This document shows, one piece after another, positions 23,386 through 28,758 of a stretch of 28,758 bases of DNA. Below the pieces are notes generated by a model. The model did no database searches. It was given only the letters and a program-made list of their open reading frames with translations, and was not told the DNA's origin. Position numbers and translations under genes: made by a program. The DNA lies in the NCBI GenBank assembly GCA_002727275.1, contig PBWO01000055.1, positions 1-28,758 of the forward strand, given 5' to 3'. The stretch is from Methanobacteriota archaeon. GTDB taxonomy: Archaea > Thermoplasmatota > Poseidoniia > Poseidoniales > Thalassarchaeaceae. Positions within the stretch are counted from its first letter, which is position 1. Each line of letters opens with the position of its first letter.

Positions 23386-24963
23386 CTATACTTCACTGAA
23401 TAACGACAGTACACTAAAGCTGTCCATTTCTGCAATTAGAGATGATGCCTTGGGCCCGTGACTCTTGCCTAGAATGACCCAATATAATGCAACATAAGCA
23501 TCTCTTCCACCAACTCCAGTCTCAGATGCAGCGGACTTGATGCAACTACTAATTTCACCCTCGTTCCAGTTACAATCTGATAGGGCTGCACCCAGGGCTG
23601 AGAGGAATCCAACTTGCTCGTCAGTCAGATTTTCTCTCGCCTCGTCTGATATTCTGGTTCTAATCTCGACCTTTGCAGCATCAGGGAAGTGCGGCCCATC
23701 AACCCAATTACGCATCCTTCGCAACCTTCCGAATAGCGAATCTCCAGGTTCTCCTTCCAAGTGTCCTGACTTCCTCAGAGACTCCCATACATCTTCGTCA
23801 CTAGACTTAATCTGAGCTAGCATCGATAGATGGCGGAACGAAACTCCTGCAACCGAGTCCGCAGGATTTGCACCTCTCTTAGTTTGACTGAGTCTTAGTG
23901 AGCCCAGTTGAGTGTCACGAGCAACCTGTTGACGCCGCGACAATTCACCATCAGATCCACTAGGAGGATTTGCTACTAATCTCTCATACTCGTCAGCAGT
24001 CGCGAATAGAGCAGGGCCTGTATCGAAGTCGATATGCCGCCCAACTTTACTTCGAGAAATCACGTATCGCATGATTTCAGGAGGCACCAGCGCGAGAGCA
24101 TCCATAGGGCCGACTGTCAGTCCTGTAGAACTGGACATTGGGCCCATTCCTTTGAGTTGTATCCACTCGTATACCATCTTGTGTGGTGGTTCGCTGCCCA
24201 GCATCTGACAGATTGGAATACCAGTATCGTAACTACCTCCTGCAGCACCGTGGTCCTTTCCTGCAGGCTCACAAGTAATTCCGTGAATTCCCCACTTGGC
24301 GGCCCAGTCTACTCTCCATGGCATCTTCCCCTCGGCAGTCCTGATGTCCGATTTACCTTCGACTCCTTGTCTATCAATCCAATACACGTACGGCCGCTCG
24401 TATCTAGTAACCTTGACTCCGTCAAGGCTGCCATCGGAGCCGACCGGGTTGTATGGATACCAGTCTTCAGGAACTTCTCTGCCAGATACATCCTCGATGA
24501 CGCGTCGTATCTCATCTCGCTGCTCAATTGCTGAATGAGTCTTTTCCGCGAAAGCACCACTTTCATAGGTCTCATGATTCATTACTACTTCCGGCTCAAC
24601 CCCTATCTCCTTCAGAGCAGCTAGGAATGGATTTAGGAAGTAATCAGCATAACTTCCACCATCGGGGTCCGGATTACCGCCTGAATCAGGAGCCGGTATG
24701 TAGGCCAGAGGGTGTCCGATGTATTGCTGGTAATCTTCGGATAGAAAATCATACACTCTGCGAAGCGGATCCATCGAGTCTACGATGAAGATGTAGCGCG
24801 ACTCCATTCCAGCATCAAGACAAGCGCGATGAATCATTTCAGCAGTCAGGATCTCGCGCAAGTGTCCGACATGGAATTCTCCAGAGGGAGTGATTCCGGA
24901 TGCAATGATTTGAGAATCGCCTCGACTTGAGAGCGTCTGCGCGGTATGGTCCGCCCAGTGCAT
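23386..24963 (-). CDS. lysS: Class I lysyl-tRNA synthetase
   Basis: A 525-residue class I LysRS of the archaeal type. The HIGH-like motif is HVGH at 31-34 after ASGITPSGEF, and the KMSKS-like loop is GPMSSSTG at 274-281 after YEWIQLKGM. PAGKDHGAAGGSYDTG (233-248) is the conserved signature of this class. It charges tRNA-Lys in the cytoplasm. The loop has Pro and Thr where many synthetases have Lys, which is worth noting although class I LysRS often departs from the consensus. ATG 24963 is preceded by GGGAG. It lies 9 bases after gfcR and ends in TAG. Confidence 0.95.
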   Translation of the reverse strand: MHWADHTAQTLSSRGDSQIIASGITPSGEFHVGHLREILTAEMIHRACLDAGMESRYIFIVDSMDPLRRVYDFLSEDYQQYIGHPLAYIPAPDSGGNPDPDGGSYADYFLNPFLAALKEIGVEPEVVMNHETYESGAFAEKTHSAIEQRDEIRRVIEDVSGREVPEDWYPYNPVGSDGSLDGVKVTRYERPYVYWIDRQGVEGKSDIRTAEGKMPWRVDWAAKWGIHGITCEPAGKDHGAAGGSYDTGIPICQMLGSEPPHKMVYEWIQLKGMGPMSSSTGLTVGPMDALALVPPEIMRYVISRSKVGRHIDFDTGPALFATADEYERLVANPPSGSDGELSRRQQVARDTQLGSLRLSQTKRGANPADSVAGVSFRHLSMLAQIKSSDEDVWESLRKSGHLEGEPGDSLFGRLRRMRNWVDGPHFPDAAKVEIRTRISDEARENLTDEQVGFLSALGAALSDCNWNEGEISSCIKSAASETGVGGRDAYVALYWVILGKSHGPKASSLIAEMDSFSVLSLFSEV

Positions 24964-24972
24964 CCTACTCCC

Positions 24973-25557
24973 TCAGACTGTTACCACTCTGACTAGTCCA
25001 CGGAGGGGAGTCCCCTCGATTTCGTTGTTGTTCGACTTGTTTGCGAGCACCAAGCAGAGTTTGACGTCAGCTCCAGCTGACCTGAGGTTCCTGATGGTTT
25101 TGCGCATCGTTGTCCCTGAAGAAATGACATCATCAACAACTACAACGCTCTTGCCCGAGACTCCAGCGAAGACTTCCGAGAGGTGACCTCCCTCGTCTTC
25201 GCTGATGCTTCTACTGATTGCTAAATCTAAATCCATCTGCCCGGCAATTGCCTGGGCAAAGGCGATTCCATTGAGGCTGATGCCGACAATCGCATCGACC
25301 TCGTCACCAATCTCCTCATCGATGATATCGACGAAGATGTAAGAGGCCGCCTCGATTCTTCCGGCCTTTACAGCTATGGAGCGCCACCCCACTCTGATGT
25401 CCGAAGGTCTCTCTTCTGTGGCCGCGCCACTTGAGGAAAGCCAATCTATAGTAGTCTGAGATAGGGACAACTCATCTGCAATCTGCTGAGTATTCAGTCC
25501 ATTCTTGCGATACTGGTCAACCTTGCCTCGCAAGTCCTCTATACTGACTGGCATCAA
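24973..25557 (-). CDS. gfcR: GfcR-type transcription regulator (HTH plus phosphoribosyltransferase fold)
   Basis: The 194-residue protein has an N-terminal helix-turn-helix (about 5-41: SIEDLRGKVDQYRKNGLNTQQIADELSLS) fused to an orotate-phosphoribosyltransferase-like domain with the PRPP motif VVVVDDVISSGTT at 138-150. This layout defines the archaeal GfcR / PyrE-like family. In haloarchaea GfcR controls sugar catabolism, and the fold may bind PRPP or a sugar phosphate as effector; its role here is not set. It could alternatively retain orotate phosphoribosyltransferase activity, which would fit carAB and dut nearby. It sits between dut and lysS on the minus strand, 9 bases before lysS. Confidence 0.85.
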   Translation of the reverse strand: MMPVSIEDLRGKVDQYRKNGLNTQQIADELSLSQTTIDWLSSSGAATEERPSDIRVGWRSIAVKAGRIEAASYIFVDIIDEEIGDEVDAIVGISLNGIAFAQAIAGQMDLDLAISRSISEDEGGHLSEVFAGVSGKSVVVVDDVISSGTTMRKTIRNLRSAGADVKLCLVLANKSNNNEIEGTPLRGLVRVVTV

Positions 25558-25621
25558 ACCGTCCCACTAATGGGCATCTATGAACCCACCGGGGGTAGGA
25601 TATGGGAAATCCTGCTTTAGG

Positions 25622-26071
25622 TCAGAACCGGCCCGTGCTGCCGAATCCCCCTTCTCCTCTCTCGGTTTCACCCAGTTCATCAAAAGACACCTCTGAGAAA
25701 GCCACTTCTGGAATGGGTGAAATGAGTAACTGAGCAATTCTTTCTCCTGCCTTCACTGTGTATGAATCACCCTCGCCAATCCAAGTCATGAGTACGAATA
25801 ACTCGCCTCGGTAATCCGCATCTATGGTCCCTATGCTGTGCGGCAGAATCAGGCCCTTTGAGCCCAATGAAGAACGGGCCCTGACCTGCCCCTCGTAACC
25901 AACCGGTATTGCAACATGTAGGCCAGTCCGTAGTTTCATACTCTTACGGAACGGGACATCGGTATCCTCGAGCGCATACAAGTCCCAGCCAGCAGCGTGC
26001 TTGCTACCCATGGTTGGCATCTTAGCATCGGGATGTGTTCGAGCCACCTTGACCTCGAGGTCCGAGCTCAT
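25622..26071 (-). CDS. dut: dUTP diphosphatase (trimeric dUTPase)
   Basis: All five trimeric dUTPase motifs are present in 149 residues: AGWDLYA (27-33), RSSLGSKG (66-73), GTIDADYRGEL (81-91, with catalytic Asp84 and Tyr87), GERIAQLLISP (109-119) and RGEGGFGSTG (138-147). It hydrolyses dUTP to dUMP and pyrophosphate, keeping uracil out of DNA and feeding dTMP synthesis. It is divergent from aIF2-beta, with 59-89 bases between the two starts. The gene stands 64 bases upstream of gfcR on the same strand. Confidence 0.97.
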   Translation of the reverse strand: MSSDLEVKVARTHPDAKMPTMGSKHAAGWDLYALEDTDVPFRKSMKLRTGLHVAIPVGYEGQVRARSSLGSKGLILPHSIGTIDADYRGELFVLMTWIGEGDSYTVKAGERIAQLLISPIPEVAFSEVSFDELGETERGEGGFGSTGRF

Positions 26072-26160
26072 AGCACCGCTGTGCGGTTCGGTTCTTTGAG
26101 CGTTCGCAAGACTGATCTATCCCCGGTGAGGTGAAAAAGGAGTCACGGTTCGCTAAGCCG

Positions 26161-26571
26161 ATGGCAGACTACGACTACGATGAACTACTGGACCGCGCCC
26201 GTGAGCGCATCCCCAAGGACATCAGCGAGAGGTCACGTTGGACCATGCCTGAGCCTGACGTTCTCATTGAGGGCAGTCAGACTATTCTGCGGAATTTCTC
26301 CGACATCGTCAGTGCCATGGACAGAGATGCCAATCACGTCTACCAGTTCCTGCTCAATGAATTAGGGACATCAGGAACCCGGGAGCAAGTCCGCGTGATG
26401 TTCAAGGGAAGAGTTCCACCAATCCGGATCAAGGAAAAACTCGTTGCATACGTCAAGTCATTCATCCTGTGTGGCCAGTGCCGTGCACCCGATACTAGAT
26501 TTATCAAGGAAGGCAGGACGAGCCTCCTGAAGTGTCAAGCTTGCGGAGCAACAAGGCCAGTCAAACTCTAA
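26161..26571 (+). CDS. Translation initiation factor 2 subunit beta (aIF2-beta)
   Basis: From ATG 26161 the protein has 136 residues, beginning MADYDYDELLDRARERIPKD, the usual N-terminal helix that binds aIF2-gamma. The alpha-beta core (ILRNFSDIV, then HVYQFLLNELGTSG and LVAYVKSFILC) precedes a C-terminal zinc ribbon with Cys104, 107, 125 and 128 (CGQC and CQAC). It is part of the heterotrimer that brings initiator Met-tRNA to the ribosome and is found in archaea and eukaryotes only. A GTG at 26131 in frame would add ten residues, but the family start matches the ATG; the strong AAGGAG at 26137 is rather far from it. Confidence 0.95.
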   Translation: MADYDYDELLDRARERIPKDISERSRWTMPEPDVLIEGSQTILRNFSDIVSAMDRDANHVYQFLLNELGTSGTREQVRVMFKGRVPPIRIKEKLVAYVKSFILCGQCRAPDTRFIKEGRTSLLKCQACGATRPVKL

Positions 26572-26606
26572 TCACTGGGATTACAATGGGATTCCGGAGC
26601 AATCTT

Positions 26607-27623
26607 TCACGAGAAGTCCAGTAGGATCTTTCCACGATTCTTCCGATCATGCATGTGCCTCTGAGCGTCAGATACTTGCTCAAATCGCCATACTGAGTCT
26701 ATAATTGGGTCGATTTGTCCCTTCAGTAGCATGTCCGAGAGTGCTTCCAGATGGCCCTTGAAGATGGAAGCATCGTCGAGTAGTCCCATGTGAACGCCGA
26801 ACACCGCTTTGTTAGATCTCATCATCTTCAATGGGTCAAATTTGGGAGTAGATGCCCACATTGCCATGGCAGTCGCCATCGAGCGCTTTTCACCCTTGAC
26901 AGCAGAAGACGCTCCAAAGCAGTACAATTTCCCGCCTCGACGTAGAGCTTTGTATGAACGCATCAGGTGCTTACCACCTACTGGGTCTATGGCGTGATGC
27001 ACTCCCTTTTCATCAGTCAACGACTTGCATACTGAGACGAAATCCTCGGATTTACTGTCAACAAAGTACATTCCCAAAGATTCTACGAATTCCCTCTTCG
27101 GAGCCGACGCCGTCCCAATAACTTTCGAGACCCCGTAGGCCTGACAGATTTGTGCTACTGCGGTACCAACTCCTCCAGCAGCATGGTGGATCAAAACCGT
27201 ATCTTCTTGGGACAGATTGCCAAGATATACCAGCATGTGGTAGGCCGTGCCATAAGTTACTGGGAGAGCTGCTGCTTGGTCAAATGATACTGAATCAGGT
27301 AGAGGAATAACCCTGTTAGCATCTAGGCACACCATCTCGGAATAGCCACCGAATCCAGTCATAGCCAATACGCGCTGACCCTTGCTGATTCCATTGACTG
27401 CTTCGCCTACTGAGATTACTTCTCCTGCAGCCTCGTATCCAGGGGTGAATGGATATTCGGGGTTGGAACCGTACAGACCTTGTCTCATCATCAAGTCAGC
27501 AAAATTGATGCCGGCGCGATGGATTCTGACGCATATTTCGTCTTGTTCAGGTACTGGATCATCCTCTTCGACGATTTGTATAGAATCCACTCCACCGACC
27601 TTTGGATAGACCACTTTACGCAT
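26607..27623 (-). CDS. VAT-1-like medium-chain dehydrogenase/reductase (quinone oxidoreductase type)
   Basis: A 338-residue MDR protein without the zinc-ligand cysteines of alcohol dehydrogenases. The N-terminal GroES-like domain has AGINFADLMMRQGLY, and the Rossmann domain has AAGGVG at 148-153. The C-terminal half resembles the VAT-1 branch: NKAVFGVHMGLLDD, then IDSVWRFEQVSDAQRHMHDR and NRGKILLDF. Such enzymes reduce quinones or enals with NADPH; VAT-1 itself has other roles in eukaryotes, so the substrate is open. Its ATG directly follows the ferredoxin stop codon (27624-27626), with no gap, indicating coupled translation. Confidence 0.88.
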   Translation of the reverse strand: MRKVVYPKVGGVDSIQIVEEDDPVPEQDEICVRIHRAGINFADLMMRQGLYGSNPEYPFTPGYEAAGEVISVGEAVNGISKGQRVLAMTGFGGYSEMVCLDANRVIPLPDSVSFDQAAALPVTYGTAYHMLVYLGNLSQEDTVLIHHAAGGVGTAVAQICQAYGVSKVIGTASAPKREFVESLGMYFVDSKSEDFVSVCKSLTDEKGVHHAIDPVGGKHLMRSYKALRRGGKLYCFGASSAVKGEKRSMATAMAMWASTPKFDPLKMMRSNKAVFGVHMGLLDDASIFKGHLEALSDMLLKGQIDPIIDSVWRFEQVSDAQRHMHDRKNRGKILLDFS

Positions 27624-27938
27624 TCAATCACCCAATACGAACTCTTCCGCCAAGTCGCCGCCTTTCAGGTGCTCGAGTATTTTGAACAGTCCTTCATCAT
27701 CATCCGGAAGGGTGTACCAGGTTCCTTCAGGATAGATTACACAGGTTGGCCCATACTCGCAATTGTCGAGACACCCTGCCTTATTCACTCGGACATCATC
27801 TAAGCCAGCAGCACGAGCAGCGTGTTTGAGACGCGTAAGTATCTCCAACGAGTTTTTGGAACTGCAACAGCCTCTAGGGTTGTCTACTGCTCTATCGTTC
27901 GTACACACGAATACGTGCTTTCTGAACTGATGCGACAT
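27624..27938 (-). CDS. Thioredoxin-fold [2Fe-2S] ferredoxin
   Basis: The 104-residue protein has the pattern of thioredoxin-like [2Fe-2S] ferredoxins (Aquifex Fd type, NuoE-related): VCTNDR with Cys12, GCC with Cys24/25, then AGCLDNCEYGPTCVIYP with Cys56, Cys60 and Cys66. Cys12, Cys24 or 25, Cys56 and Cys60 are the expected cluster ligands. It is a small cytoplasmic electron carrier. It stands between the pterin dehydratase gene (8-base gap) and the VAT-1-like gene (no gap), so it may be the electron donor or acceptor of that oxidoreductase; this is inference from context. Confidence 0.9.
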   Translation of the reverse strand: MSHQFRKHVFVCTNDRAVDNPRGCCSSKNSLEILTRLKHAARAAGLDDVRVNKAGCLDNCEYGPTCVIYPEGTWYTLPDDDEGLFKILEHLKGGDLAEEFVLGD

Positions 27939-27946
27939 TCGCCCAC

Positions 27947-28273
27947 CTAAATCCTATCGAACTTGGCCGCTAGAACAAAATCTGATTCGGTCAGACCGTC
28001 TATCTTGTGAGTCCAAATCATCGCTTTGACTCTGCCCCAACCGACTTCGAAATCTGCATGATGCCCCTGCTCCTCACAAATCGCTCCTGCTGTGTTGGTG
28101 AATTCAAGAGCAGAAACGAAGTCGGAGAACGACCATTCTCTCTCGAGATGATGCCCTCTAATAAGGCTCCACCCATCTGCAAGTTGCTCCAATAGGGCAA
28201 ACTGCACATCCTTGCTAATTGGGGGAACACCGCCCTCGCACGGTTCACATTGCTTAGCGGCTAAATCTGACAT
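27947..28273 (-). CDS. Pterin-4a-carbinolamine dehydratase
   Basis: The 108-residue protein has the PCD/DCoH motif EEQGHHADFEVGWGRVKAMI with a WTHKIDGLTESDF segment: His71-His72, Trp87, His89 and the conserved Asp98. The enzyme dehydrates 4a-hydroxytetrahydrobiopterin, recycling pterin cofactors after aromatic amino acid hydroxylation; it has also been linked to molybdopterin and folate pterins in some organisms. The N-terminal 20 residues hold two extra cysteines (CEPC) of unknown meaning. It is the second gene of a four-gene minus-strand operon, 4 bases after the preceding gene. No hydroxylase gene is seen in the window. Confidence 0.93.
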   Translation of the reverse strand: MSDLAAKQCEPCEGGVPPISKDVQFALLEQLADGWSLIRGHHLEREWSFSDFVSALEFTNTAGAICEEQGHHADFEVGWGRVKAMIWTHKIDGLTESDFVLAAKFDRI

Positions 28274-28277
28274 CTAC

Positions 28278-28730
28278 TCAACCCCAGAGGTGACTATCAT
28301 CACTTCCATCAGCACTTCGCTCGGCTTCCTCTTGCATAGTCGAGCGACGTCTGAAATCCTCCTTCTCAAAGGTCAGGAGTTCCTTATCTTCGATGTATGG
28401 GCGTCTAAGGTGAGTGACTAGCCTAACTTCGACGATTACGTCCCTTGCAATCGATCTGAATCCGCCACTCTCATCCAGAATCTCGACAGCGTTGCGGGAA
28501 GTCCCGATTAGCATACCTCGGGCCCACGGATCAGTGTCTCCGGGAAGGGCCCTAGCGTCTAGTAAAATCTCGATTAGATCATCCTTGCGTAGACCAGACC
28601 GGCGCTCTAGCAATGGTCCGTGGAATACATCTTGCAAATCCGATAGCTCGGGCGAACCGTACTCTTCGTGTATGCGTCTTGCCCATCCTGGGAGATCATC
28701 GATTCTCTTGCCTTTGCGTGTTCCTGCCAT
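28278..28730 (-). CDS. Conserved-looking hypothetical protein (150 aa)
   Basis: A soluble, charged protein. The N-terminus is basic (GTRKGKR), residues 25-60 look helical, and about 70-120 (RGMLIGTSRNAVEILDES and IARDVIVEVRLV) look like a small beta domain reminiscent of Sm/OB-like folds. The C-terminal 25 residues are acidic and probably unstructured. I recognise no family. It is the first gene of the operon that continues with the pterin dehydratase, ferredoxin and VAT-1-like genes; the spacing to the next gene is 4 bases. ATG 28730 is the only clear start and lies 28 bases from the window end, so the promoter is at or beyond the edge. Confidence 0.7.
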   Translation of the reverse strand: MAGTRKGKRIDDLPGWARRIHEEYGSPELSDLQDVFHGPLLERRSGLRKDDLIEILLDARALPGDTDPWARGMLIGTSRNAVEILDESGGFRSIARDVIVEVRLVTHLRRPYIEDKELLTFEKEDFRRRSTMQEEAERSADGSDDSHLWG

Positions 28731-28758
28731 GCCAATGCGCCACAGTCGTGATAGAAAA

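Noticed and set aside
26075..26090. ACCGC/GCGGT short hairpin between dut and aIF2-beta
   Set aside because: Only 5 bp; could overlap the dut leader but no supporting evidence.

Overview
The window looks like chromosomal DNA of an archaeon, most likely a Thermoplasmatota lineage of the marine group II type (Ca. Poseidoniales); the lineage is an inference, the domain is well supported. Archaeal markers are translation factor aIF2-beta, tRNA methyltransferase Trm56, a class I lysyl-tRNA synthetase, and a GfcR-type regulator with an HTH fused to a phosphoribosyltransferase fold. Genes are densely packed on both strands with many ATGA overlaps. TAG, TGA and TAA are all used as ordinary stops. I see no rRNA, tRNA, CRISPR array, insertion sequence or phage gene.

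Layout: (1) 1-2.7 kb: end of an amino-acid-type ABC importer (permease tail plus ATPase), an MscS-type channel, and a convergent divergent NAD-kinase-like gene. (2) 2.8-8.9 kb: a lipoprotein, then a membrane-oriented run of ABC exporter, hotdog thioesterase, two small membrane proteins, an NfeD-like protein and a flotillin. The flotillin frame carries one in-frame TAG at 7997-7999. (3) 8.9-10.8 kb: a thiolase and two tandem DUF2061 proteins. (4) 10.8-17.0 kb, minus strand: dihydropteroate synthase, a TraB-family membrane protein, and a molybdoenzyme system made of a fused four-cluster ferredoxin/NrfD subunit and a molybdopterin catalytic subunit. A perfect hairpin covers the ribosome-binding site of the fused subunit. 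(5) 17.1-23.0 kb, plus strand: a membrane protein, trm56, carA and carB. (6) 23.1-26.1 kb, minus strand: a small AT-rich membrane ORF, lysS, gfcR and dut. (7) 26.2-28.7 kb: aIF2-beta on the plus strand, then a compact minus-strand operon of an unknown protein, pterin carbinolamine dehydratase, a thioredoxin-fold [2Fe-2S] ferredoxin and a VAT-1-like oxidoreductase.

Most genes are housekeeping or central metabolism (pyrimidine synthesis, dUTP control, folate/pterin, tRNA charging and modification). The least ordinary points are the amber codon in the flotillin, the hairpin-masked start of the molybdoenzyme operon and that enzyme's lack of a Tat signal, the degenerate NAD kinase, and a 22-codon ORF with a strong ribosome-binding site ahead of the DUF2061 pair.
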